A DNA stretch of 64,000 nucleotides from NCBI GenBank assembly GCA_964390465.1, contig CAYMIJ010000008.1, forward strand, positions 60,640-124,639, in the 5' to 3' direction. Below are positions 8,357 through 15,922 of this stretch, piece by piece. The notes under the pieces were generated by a model that worked only from the letters and a program-made list of their open reading frames with translations, had not been told where the DNA came from and did not search any database. Position numbers and translations under genes: made by a program. The DNA is from JADZAI01 sp964390465 (lineage in GTDB: Bacteria > Pseudomonadota > Alphaproteobacteria > Micropepsales > Micropepsaceae). The first letter of the stretch is position 1. Each line of letters opens with the position of its first letter.

Positions 8357-9294
8357 TCAGAAGATCGCCGTGTGTGATGCTGATAGATTTGTCGGATGAT
8401 CGTATATGGGCGCTGTTTGGTTTCCAAGAATATCTTGGACAGATAGATTCCAATCATGCCGATAAACGAAATGATCATCCCGCCCAGCAGCCAGATCGAC
8501 GCCATCACAGATGTCCAGCCGCTGAGTGGTTTGGCAAGAAACAACCAGTTCACAACGAGATAGGCCGTATAAGCGAGGGCAAACAGTAAAATGCTGAGCC
8601 CAACGTAAAAAATGCTCACCAGTGGCGCATTGCTGAATGACGTTATGCCGTTGACCAGCACGGACATCTTTCTGCGCAGTGTGTAGGTGGATTCACTCGA
8701 GCTTTGCTTGACGATCATTTGCGAGCGCTGATCAAACCCCGTGATGTGCCACAGGCCCATCAAGAAAATCTCGCGCTCCTCGTGTCGCAGCAGCGCATCA
8801 ACATAACGGCGCGACATCAGCCGCGCGGTGACAGCGTTTTCAACCAGCTTGAGCCCTGTCAGAGTGTTGAAAACGCGATAGAACCAGTTGCCACTCCACC
8901 GTTCAAACCAGTTCCCCTTGCGGCGTTCCTGCACGCCGTAAACAACATCACAGCCATCGCGCTTTTTCTGTTCATCGAAGCTCAATAGCCATTCAGGTTG
9001 TTCTTCCAGGTCGCTGTCGATCAGAAAAATCTGTTCGCCCCTGCACTGCGCGAGGCCGGTCATCATCGCCCGGTGATGGCCAAAATTGCGCGAGAGGTCG
9101 ACAACCACCACACGCGGGTCATGTTCGGTGAGTGCGATCGCTCGCTGCAAACTGTCATCGGGAGAGCCGTCATTCACCAGCACGATTTCGAAGTCATCGC
9201 CCGCCAGCGCAGTGGCCGCTTTGGATGCGCGCTCATGAAACGCGGCGACATAGGGCGCAGACTGGTAAAGCGTTGCGACGACAGACAGCTTCAT
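8353..9294 (-). CDS. GtrB/DPM1-like family 2 glycosyltransferase with two C-terminal membrane helices
   Basis: A 313-residue GT2 enzyme. VNDGSPDDS (residues 40-48) and the DxD-type DSDLEE (93-98) form the nucleotide-sugar site. Two hydrophobic helices (about 224-250 and 262-284) close the protein, as in GtrB-like polyprenyl-phosphate glycosyltransferases. Expected reaction: transfer of a sugar from a nucleotide to undecaprenyl phosphate on the cytoplasmic face, giving a donor for GT-C enzymes such as the one at 3840-5717. It heads the minus-strand module and overlaps the acyltransferase by four bases. The sugar is unknown. Confidence 0.82.
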   Translation of the reverse strand: MKLSVVATLYQSAPYVAAFHERASKAATALAGDDFEIVLVNDGSPDDSLQRAIALTEHDPRVVVVDLSRNFGHHRAMMTGLAQCRGEQIFLIDSDLEEQPEWLLSFDEQKKRDGCDVVYGVQERRKGNWFERWSGNWFYRVFNTLTGLKLVENAVTARLMSRRYVDALLRHEEREIFLMGLWHITGFDQRSQMIVKQSSSESTYTLRRKMSVLVNGITSFSNAPLVSIFYVGLSILLFALAYTAYLVVNWLFLAKPLSGWTSVMASIWLLGGMIISFIGMIGIYLSKIFLETKQRPYTIIRQIYQHHTRRSSE

Positions 9295-9489
9295 TTCGAC
9301 TTTTAACCGGAGCAGTTCTGACCTGAGCAGCCTTTATCACGACAGCTGCGGGCCGTCTTCACGGCATTGCGCGTATATTTTCTGCAAATCAGAAGAGCGT
9401 GATTTCCAGGTGCAGGCCCGGAAGTTCATAGCCCGCACCAAAGCGGCCTGCCAGCGCCGGGGGATCAAAAACACCCACGAACAGTAAGA

Positions 9490-9574
<85 letters not shown>

Positions 9575-9679
9575 ACAGATCGGAGGGCGGGTGACTAAGG
9601 CCCGCGCCGGGGAATGTCAATTCCACCTTCCGCGCAGCGACCGAAAAGAGTATCCCAAGGCTGATTTGCAGGGGGCAGC

Positions 9680-10615
9680 ATGTCGGGCCGCATCATCACT
9701 GTTTTCGGGGCGTCGGGCTTCATCGGACGCCACACGATCAGGGCGCTGGCCAAAGACGGCTGGCGCATCCGCGCCGCCGTGCGCCATCCCAATCTGGCTG
9801 AATTCCTGCGCCCCATGGGCATGGTGGGGCAGATCCAGCCCTTCAAGGCCGATGTAACGAATGCCGCTGAGGTGGCTGCAGCCATCAAAGGTGCGGATGC
9901 AGTGGTGAACATCGCGGGCACCGGAGGGCGCATTGGCGGGCGCTTCACCCGCACGATCGAAGACGGCGCGCGCATTGTCGCCGAAGAAACGGCCAAGGCA
10001 GGGGCGCGGCTGGTGCATCTGTCCGGCATCGGGGCCAGCGCGTCCGCTTCGTCATCCTATGCCAAGGCCAAAGGGGCGGCCGAAAGCGCCGTGCGTGAAG
10101 CCTGCCCACAGGCCACCATTCTGCGCCCGTCCATCGTTTTCGGGCCGGAGGACCAGTTTTTCAACAAGCTGGCCAATCTGGCGCGCTATAGCTTTGTCAT
10201 GCCGGCTTTCGGTGGTGGCACGGCGAAGTTCCAGCCGGTCTTTGTGGGCGATGTCGCTGCCGCGGTCAGCGCCGTGGTGAAGAGCGCCCCTGGCGGCGAA
10301 TATGAACTGGGCGGGCCGGAAGTCCTGAGCCTGAAGGAACTGACCGCGCGCATTCTGGATGTGGTGCAGCGCCGCCGCCTGATCGCGCCGGTGCCTTTCT
10401 TCGCAGCCAAGCTGGCGGCATGGCCGATGGCACTGCTGCCCAATCCGCCGGTGACGCCTGATCAGATCGAGCTGATGAAGGCTGACAGCGTGGTGAGCGA
10501 AGGTGCAAAAGGGCTTTCCGATCTGGGCATCAGGCCTGAATCACTGGGCAATATCCTGCCTACCTATCTGTGGCGCTTCCGCAAGACCGGTCAGTTTGAA
10601 CCGGCGCTCCACTGA
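9680..10615 (+). CDS. Complex I NDUFA9-like NAD(P)-binding protein
   Basis: A 311-residue atypical short-chain dehydrogenase. The nucleotide-binding GASGFIGRH sits at residues 10-18, followed by ADAVVNIAGTGG and LVHLSGIGASASASSSYAKAKGxxE, the pattern of the bacterial NDUFA9-like (NmrA-related) group, also called the NAD-dependent epimerase/dehydratase group in many alphaproteobacteria. A strong ribosome site (AGGGGG) precedes the ATG. The mitochondrial relative is an accessory subunit of complex I; the bacterial role is not established. The downstream transporter begins at or over its stop. Confidence 0.85.
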   Translation: MSGRIITVFGASGFIGRHTIRALAKDGWRIRAAVRHPNLAEFLRPMGMVGQIQPFKADVTNAAEVAAAIKGADAVVNIAGTGGRIGGRFTRTIEDGARIVAEETAKAGARLVHLSGIGASASASSSYAKAKGAAESAVREACPQATILRPSIVFGPEDQFFNKLANLARYSFVMPAFGGGTAKFQPVFVGDVAAAVSAVVKSAPGGEYELGGPEVLSLKELTARILDVVQRRRLIAPVPFFAAKLAAWPMALLPNPPVTPDQIELMKADSVVSEGAKGLSDLGIRPESLGNILPTYLWRFRKTGQFEPALH

Positions 10616-11520
10616 CTTTTTCAGCTGCGCTCTGGATCATTCTGACGCTGGCTGCCGCCCTGCTTCAGGCCGGGCGCACCGCCGCGCAGAAATGGCTATC
10701 GGGCAGGCTGTCACTGACCGCCGCAACCTATGTGCGTTATCTCTTCGGCCTGCCGGTGGCCGTTCTATATGCGCTGACGCTGGCAGGTACAGGCGTTTGC
10801 CTGCCCGTACCATCATGGCAGACGCTGGGATGGGCGAGCGCAGCAGCAGCCGGTCAGGTGGCCGGCACATGGTTTCTGCTGAGGGCGCTGGAGGAACGCA
10901 ATTTCGCGGTGGGCGTTGCCTTTTCCAAGACCGACGTCATTCAGGCGGCGCTGTTTGAAGCGCTGGTGCTGGGCGCGGCGATCAGCCATGGCGCGATTGT
11001 CGGCATCATCATCTCAACCTTTGCGGTGATGCTGATGTCGTCGCGCGGGGCGCAACCCTTGCGGGCCTTGATGGAGGGCATCACCGAGCGCCCGGCTTTG
11101 TTCGGGCTGGCATCTGGTGCAGCTATGGCACTCGCCTCAATAGCCGTCAGCATCACCGTCAAGTCCATGCCCGGCGGTGTGCTCGGTGCAGCACCCATTG
11201 CGCTTATTCTGGTGCTTACCATGCAGGTGACGGGCATGGGTCTCTATCTGGCGATGCGCGAAGCCGGGACGTTGGCAAAAATCCGCAGCGCGCTGGCGCC
11301 TTCCGTGCTGGCGGGGATTGCCGGTGGCCTTGCCTCGCTGTGCTGGTTCGCGGCGCTGGCCTTGCAGCATGTCGCCTATGTACGCACGCTGGGGCTGGTG
11401 GAAATTCTGGCGACGCTGCTGCTGTCGCGCTTTTTGTTTGGCGAGCGCCCCACACGGCGCGAAGTCATCGGCATCGCCGTGCTCGCCATTGGCATCGCAT
11501 TGGTGCTGAACGCCGGTTAG
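10612..11520 (+). CDS. EamA/DMT-family membrane transporter, probable CTG start
   Basis: A ten-helix EamA-type transporter of about 302 residues. The first ATG/GTG-type start in frame is GTG at 10732, but that would remove the first membrane helix and the segment LLQAGRTAAQKWLSGRLS, which is clearly coding. The only usable codon between the in-frame stop at 10597 and this segment is CTG at 10612, which overlaps the stop of the previous gene as CTGA. I therefore extend the gene to 10612 as an inference. Substrate unknown; DMT proteins export small metabolites. The C-terminal half repeats the N-terminal fold (GLVEILATLLLSRFLFGE). Confidence 0.8.
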   Translation: MTFSAALWIILTLAAALLQAGRTAAQKWLSGRLSLTAATYVRYLFGLPVAVLYALTLAGTGVCLPVPSWQTLGWASAAAAGQVAGTWFLLRALEERNFAVGVAFSKTDVIQAALFEALVLGAAISHGAIVGIIISTFAVMLMSSRGAQPLRALMEGITERPALFGLASGAAMALASIAVSITVKSMPGGVLGAAPIALILVLTMQVTGMGLYLAMREAGTLAKIRSALAPSVLAGIAGGLASLCWFAALALQHVAYVRTLGLVEILATLLLSRFLFGERPTRREVIGIAVLAIGIALVLNAG

Positions 11521-11584
11521 GCACAGCTACAGGCCCGCAGCTTCAAGTCCGATCATCAAAAGCCCGACATGCGAGGCATGGATG

Positions 11585-11609
11585 AACCCGCCGGCCATAG
11601 CGGCGGGTT
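11585..11609. terminator. Hairpin between convergent genes
   Basis: Nine-base perfect arms (AACCCGCCG and CGGCGGGTT) around a seven-base loop lie between the end of the transporter and the end of the RNase T2 gene. No strong T-run follows on either strand, so intrinsic termination is only likely, not certain. Confidence 0.4.
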
Positions 11610-11617
11610 GACGTCTC

Positions 11618-12394
11618 TTATTGCTCTGCCACAGGTGCTGGAACGTTTACCCGCTCGCGTCGGCATGATCCGCGCGACATCTGCTGACCGCAGGCCATGA
11701 ACCGGAACTGCTTGTCCATGCACAGGCGCACTTCATCGAGTTGATCGCCGTTGCAACGCATCACCAATGCATCTGGCTTCAGCATGTCGTTGGCCTGAAG
11801 GAACAGCGTCGCCAGTTCGCGCGCCGACAGCGACTGATCGCGTGCAGGCGATGCAAGTGCGGCGGGGATGCGGACGGCTTCCCACGCTGCACGCACGGCG
11901 GCGAAATAGTCTTCCTGGGAAAGACCTGTGCAGGCGCCATGCGTGCGCCATTCATGGCCTATGAGCCCGCGCGAGGGCATGATGTCGAGCATCTCGTCCA
12001 CCAGCGCATCGAGCACGCGGGGCTGGCTGGTTGGACATTCTTCAGGATAGCCGCGTTCGTTCTGAGGCCACAGGCCATGCACGATAAAACCGTGCGCCCG
12101 GCCCTTGCCGCACTGCATGCGATCACGTTCGGTCGCCTCGGTTTCGCAATAAGTGGGCGACCATGATAGCGCCAGAACGTAATAGTCGAAGTCACCTTTC
12201 GGGACTGGATGGCGCGGCGGCGCTTTGTTGTCAGATACAGGCGTTACCGGAGGCGGGCGTTGTTCCGGCTGCGCGATCTGCGCGTCGCCGCCCTGACTGG
12301 GCTGATCAAGCCAGCCGCGCTCGCGGGCAAACCACAGCGCCGCAACCACCAGCAGAACGCCAATGGCCGACAGAAACGGGTTGCGCCGTTGCAT
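11618..12394 (-). CDS. RNase T2 family ribonuclease
   Basis: A 258-residue T2 ribonuclease that would cleave single-stranded RNA through a 2',3'-cyclic intermediate. Both catalytic segments are intact: CAS1 as GFIVHGLWPQ and CAS2 as GHEWRTHGACTG, each with its histidine. The N-terminus (residues 8-23) is a hydrophobic helix followed by a Pro-rich stretch, so the enzyme is exported and possibly stays anchored to the inner membrane. It is the last of a minus-strand run after a small secreted protein, five bases apart. Confidence 0.9.
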   Translation of the reverse strand: MQRRNPFLSAIGVLLVVAALWFARERGWLDQPSQGGDAQIAQPEQRPPPVTPVSDNKAPPRHPVPKGDFDYYVLALSWSPTYCETEATERDRMQCGKGRAHGFIVHGLWPQNERGYPEECPTSQPRVLDALVDEMLDIMPSRGLIGHEWRTHGACTGLSQEDYFAAVRAAWEAVRIPAALASPARDQSLSARELATLFLQANDMLKPDALVMRCNGDQLDEVRLCMDKQFRFMACGQQMSRGSCRRERVNVPAPVAEQ

Positions 12395-12399
12395 GTGGT

Positions 12400-12837
12400 T
12401 CAGCCGCAGCGCATCAGGAACAGCGAGGTGGCAGGATAGGTTCCATCGCCTTCCGGCACGATCTCAATCGCCGAGCCAGTGAGAACATCGATGCCAAGCC
12501 GTGATTTCTTGCCATTGACCGTGGCTTCAAGAAAAATCTCCAGCCGGGTTGGCGCATTGGCTGGCGGATCGATGACAAAATAGGTGGTGTTGCGGGCATC
12601 CATCGGCGCCACGCCGTTGACGCGCTGGCGCACACCCATCAGGTATTCCTTGCCGTCAGTCGTGCCGAAATCAACCATGAAGCCATCGACTTTGCAGTCT
12701 GCCGGTTTCGCACCCGGCAGGCCCAGCCAGCGGCTTTGAAGGACGATCGGCGAGACCTTGCGCCGTTCCTCAGCCAGGGAAGGTGCCACCAGAACGGCAA
12801 GCGTCAACGCGCCAAGAAACAGATGTCTGATCATCAT
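12400..12837 (-). CDS. Hypothetical secreted protein
   Basis: A 145-residue protein with a clear signal peptide (MIRHLFLGALTLAVLVAPSLA, cut near residue 22). The mature part has two cysteines (ADCKVDG and the penultimate LMRCG) that could form one disulphide, and mixed beta-type sequence including TTYFVIDPPANAPTRLEIFL. No family is recognised. It lies 13 bases below the TraB/GumN gene and five bases above RNase T2, so co-transcription with both is likely. Confidence 0.6.
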   Translation of the reverse strand: MMIRHLFLGALTLAVLVAPSLAEERRKVSPIVLQSRWLGLPGAKPADCKVDGFMVDFGTTDGKEYLMGVRQRVNGVAPMDARNTTYFVIDPPANAPTRLEIFLEATVNGKKSRLGIDVLTGSAIEIVPEGDGTYPATSLFLMRCG

Positions 12838-12850
12838 AACCCCGCGAGCT

Positions 12851-13804
12851 TTATGGCCCTTCGACCTTCACGCCTTCGGCGCGCAGCATGGCAGGCACGC
12901 CCTTTTCACCCGCCAGATGACCGGCGCCAACCACGATGAGATAGGAGTTCTTGTCCTTCATGTAGAAGGAAAGGATTTTGCTGACCCATGCCTGGTTGCG
13001 GTTTTCGAGCAGGATTTTTCCAACCTCAGGTGTTTCTGATGCGCCTTCGTTCATCAGTTTATCGATCAGCGCGACATCGCCCTTCGACCACGCATCAACC
13101 AGTTTCTTGAGAGCATCGGGCTTTTCGACAATCTCCTTCGAGCCGGAAACCAGAAAACCGATCTGCAATTTTTCCGGCATGTCGATGAAGAAGTCGATCT
13201 GTTCCTTGGCCTTTTCAAAATAGTCGAACGCCTTGCCGTCTTTCTGTGCGTCCTGCTGGATCTGCTGGTCGACGCCCTGATCAGGCATGAAGCCCTGCTG
13301 CACGGCAACGGCGACCGAAAGCTGCATCGCCACAAGCCAGGGCCGGAAACCATCCAGCATGGCGAAATTGGTGCCCGCCGCCTCAGCCCCCTTGCTGACG
13401 ATCTCTTTCTGTTCGGGTGTCAGCAATTGTGTCAGCGTGACCCCGGTGGGGTTCAGCGCATTTTCTGTCATGTAGGACATCAACTCGGGCGTCTGCATAT
13501 CGGCCAGATTGGTTTCCAGCACGATGACATCTGCGTTCTTATAAGCGCTGACCAGCGCCGGGATGCGCCAGTTCTTGCCATCAGGCAACAGATGGACCGA
13601 GCCGAACAACGTGATGGTGGCGCCGTTCTCCTTCTTGATGGACCAGATGGCGGGGTGGATGTCTTCCTTGGGCGAAGCCGTGTCAGCGGCTGGCGCGGGC
13701 GTAGCCGTCACCGATGGCATCGGCGCTTCGGCAGACGCGAGCCCGGCCATGAAAGCAAAGCCGGCAACGGCCGCGCCCAGCGCGCGACGGAATGAGGCGA
13801 ACAT
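12851..13804 (-). CDS. TraB/GumN family protein (predicted periplasmic hydrolase)
   Basis: A 317-residue protein with a signal peptide (hydrophobic AAVAGFAFMAGLASA). The paired family motifs are present: GSVHLLP in the first third and GAGHLAGEKG near the C-terminus, which supply metal-binding histidines in the TraB/TIKI/GumN superfamily. The start at 13804 is chosen because GGGAG sits six bases upstream and the ATG follows the stop of the AMP nucleosidase gene directly; ATG 13816 is in frame but lies inside that gene. Substrate unknown. Confidence 0.85.
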   Translation of the reverse strand: MFASFRRALGAAVAGFAFMAGLASAEAPMPSVTATPAPAADTASPKEDIHPAIWSIKKENGATITLFGSVHLLPDGKNWRIPALVSAYKNADVIVLETNLADMQTPELMSYMTENALNPTGVTLTQLLTPEQKEIVSKGAEAAGTNFAMLDGFRPWLVAMQLSVAVAVQQGFMPDQGVDQQIQQDAQKDGKAFDYFEKAKEQIDFFIDMPEKLQIGFLVSGSKEIVEKPDALKKLVDAWSKGDVALIDKLMNEGASETPEVGKILLENRNQAWVSKILSFYMKDKNSYLIVVGAGHLAGEKGVPAMLRAEGVKVEGP

Positions 13805-13806
13805 GT

Positions 13807-14580
13807 CTACTCCCATCTGAGATGGCGCACCGAGCGCCCATCATTGCGGATTTCCTTGAGTGCATCGATGCCGATGCGGATATGTGGCTCAACAAACTGG
13901 CTGGAGACCTTTCGGTCGCTTTCAGATGTCTTCACGCCCTGCGGAATCATCGGCTGGTCGCTGACCAGAAGCAGCGCGCCGGTCGGGATGCGGTTGGCAA
14001 ACCCAACCGACAGAAGTGTTGCCGTTTCCATGTCGATGGCCATGGCGCGGATACGACGAAGATAGGCCTTAAAGGCCTCGTCATGTTCCCACACACGGCG
14101 GTTGGTCGTGTAGACCGTGCCAGTCCAGTAATCGAAACCGTGATCGCGGATAGTGGATGATATCGCGCGCTGCAGGGTGAAGGCTGGCAAAGCCGGGACT
14201 TCGGGCGGGAAATAATCGTTGGACGTGCCCTCGCCGCGAATGCCTGCGATGGGCAGAACGAAATCGCCGATCTCGTTCTTCTTTTTCAGCCCCCCGCATT
14301 TGCCCAGAAACAGCACAGCCTTCGGGCTGATGGCGGTGAGCAGGTCCATCACCGTGGCGGCCATCGGGCTGCCCATCGAGAAATTGATGATGGTGATGCC
14401 ATCGGCGGTCGCTGAATGCATCGCGCGGTCCAGCCCTTTCACCTCGACATCATGCCAGCCGGCAAAGCGGTGCACATAGTCGTCGAAATTGGTGAGGAGG
14501 ATGTATTCGCCGAACTCTTCAAGGCTGAGGCCGGTGTAACGGGGCAGCCAGTTACGGACGATGTCGTCTTTGGTTTCCAT
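13807..14580 (-). CDS. amn: AMP nucleosidase (short form)
   Basis: A 257-residue member of the purine nucleoside phosphorylase/AMP nucleosidase fold, expected to split AMP into adenine and ribose-5-phosphate. Characteristic segments are NFSMGSPMAATVMDLL, LFLGKCGGLK, AIDMETATLLSVGFANRIP and LLVSDQPM. It lacks the N-terminal domain of E. coli Amn, which is usual for the short form. No signal peptide, so cytosolic. It heads a minus-strand group with the TraB, hypothetical and RNase T2 genes; the link between an AMP-degrading enzyme and an exported RNase may be purine salvage (inference). Confidence 0.85.
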   Translation of the reverse strand: METKDDIVRNWLPRYTGLSLEEFGEYILLTNFDDYVHRFAGWHDVEVKGLDRAMHSATADGITIINFSMGSPMAATVMDLLTAISPKAVLFLGKCGGLKKKNEIGDFVLPIAGIRGEGTSNDYFPPEVPALPAFTLQRAISSTIRDHGFDYWTGTVYTTNRRVWEHDEAFKAYLRRIRAMAIDMETATLLSVGFANRIPTGALLLVSDQPMIPQGVKTSESDRKVSSQFVEPHIRIGIDALKEIRNDGRSVRHLRWE

Positions 14581-14663
14581 GCCTGTGGAAGATAGGGTGT
14601 CCTGCCTTCAAAGTCAGCCCACTTTCCGTCCGCACCTACATATGTGATGCGGGTAGTGGCGTC

Positions 14664-14936
14664 CTATTCCTCGTCGAACTTGGCGCGGATCATGGCGTTA
14701 ATCGCTTCCAGCGCCTCACGCGCATCAGGACCTTCGGCTTCAACCAGAATGGTGGAGCCGGGCGCAGCGCCCAGCGTGAGAAGGCTCATGATCGAGGTGC
14801 CGTTCACAGTGTCGTCGCCGCGCGTCACCGTGATGGCGCTTTGAAAGCTGGACGCCAGCTTGACGAACTTGGCTGAAGCTCTGGCATGCAGGCCGCGCTG
14901 GTTGACGATCAGCATTTCCTGCGCGAGCTTGCCCAT
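14664..14936 (-). CDS. ptsH: HPr phosphocarrier protein
   Basis: A 90-residue HPr. The phospho-histidine is His17 in NQRGLHARASAKFV, and the regulatory serine is Ser48 in GTSIMSLL, the residue phosphorylated by HprK. It lies three bases after the EIIA gene, in the order hprK - EIIA - HPr typical of alphaproteobacteria. No sugar permease (EIIBC) or EI gene is nearby, so the role is most likely regulatory rather than sugar uptake. Confidence 0.95.
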   Translation of the reverse strand: MGKLAQEMLIVNQRGLHARASAKFVKLASSFQSAITVTRGDDTVNGTSIMSLLTLGAAPGSTILVEAEGPDAREALEAINAMIRAKFDEE

Positions 14937-14939
14937 GCG

Positions 14940-15344
14940 TTACAGGCTGCCCGCGAGTTCCTGACTCGCCACAATGATGTATTTGCGCCCGGCCTCCTGA
15001 GCCCGAAGGGCCACCTCGGTCAGCTTGCCGGTACCACGGCAGGCGGCAATCTTGATCAGCATTGGCAGGTTGACGCCTGCAATCACCTCGGCTTTGGCCT
15101 TGGTCATGACCGAGATGGCGAGATTGGAGGGCGTGCCGCCAAACATGTCGGTAAGAAGGAGGACGCCGCCGCCGCCATTCACAGATTTGGCGGCTTCCAG
15201 AATCTCCTTACGCCGCAGATCCATGTCATCGTCAGCGCCGATGCAGATGGCCGAGACATTCTGCTGCGGACCAACGACATGTTCCATCGCAGCAATCAGC
15301 TCGGTGGCAAGACCACCATGGGTAACGAGAACGAGGCCGATCAT
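14940..15344 (-). CDS. PTS EIIA component, mannose (Man) family
   Basis: A 134-residue EIIA-Man domain protein. The N-terminus MIGLVLVTHGGLATEL holds the phospho-histidine (His9), and MFGGTPSNLA is the conserved second loop. The ATG at 15344 is preferred because family members begin directly with this strand; a GTG at 15371 would add nine unrelated residues. It takes phosphate from HPr. It lies between hprK and HPr; in other alphaproteobacteria this protein links PTS phosphorylation to regulation of HprK and sensor kinases (known for the family, inferred here). Confidence 0.92.
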   Translation of the reverse strand: MIGLVLVTHGGLATELIAAMEHVVGPQQNVSAICIGADDDMDLRRKEILEAAKSVNGGGGVLLLTDMFGGTPSNLAISVMTKAKAEVIAGVNLPMLIKIAACRGTGKLTEVALRAQEAGRKYIIVASQELAGSL

Positions 15345-15439
15345 CAACAAAACGCATTTGCACGGGGGCACCGCCCCGCCGGGGCGCGCGTTCTAGCGTG
15401 CTTTCCCATGACTGTTAAGAGGTTTTCGATCAGCCCGCT

Positions 15440-15913
15440 TCAGTCGTGCAGGCGACCAAAGGTCAGCGCCGCAATCTTGGCAGGCACAGCCGGATCCAGC
15501 GGATCGAGCGTGAAAGCAGGAATGCGCAGGGCGCTGCTGCGAGCGCGGAAGGTTTCGGGCGGTTGATACCATTCACGCACCGGCATGCGTTCAGCCGCAA
15601 AGCCGGGTTTCAGCGTCACCACACAGGTGATGCGCATGCGCGGTTCATAAGGCAGGCGGATGAGGCCAATACCCCGTGCCTCGATGAGACCGGCGATATT
15701 ATCCGGCGGTGCTCCCCACAGGCCGCCATGACCAAAGGTCAGATCAACCTGATCATCGGCCACCAGAATGCCGCCGCTGTCGATCAGCCGGAAGGCCATG
15801 GACGACTTGCCTGCGCCTGGCTCGCCACACAACAGCGTGCCCGTCAGGCTATCATCCTCGCGTGGAAGGCCAACCAGCGTTGCGTGAACGCGTACGTGCG
15901 AATCTTCGCTCAT
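15440..15913 (-). CDS. hprK: HPr kinase/phosphorylase, short alphaproteobacterial form
   Basis: A 157-residue protein consisting only of the catalytic domain. The Walker A motif is GEPGAGKS (residues 30-37), followed by the VADDQV catalytic acidic pair and the ARGIGLIRL signature region. It phosphorylates and dephosphorylates the serine of HPr. The N-terminal domain found in Firmicutes is missing, as normal in alphaproteobacteria. It lies nine bases below chvG, supporting one transcript chvI-chvG-hprK. Confidence 0.93.
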   Translation of the reverse strand: MSEDSHVRVHATLVGLPREDDSLTGTLLCGEPGAGKSSMAFRLIDSGGILVADDQVDLTFGHGGLWGAPPDNIAGLIEARGIGLIRLPYEPRMRITCVVTLKPGFAAERMPVREWYQPPETFRARSSALRIPAFTLDPLDPAVPAKIAALTFGRLHD

Positions 15914-15922
15914 GACTACAAC

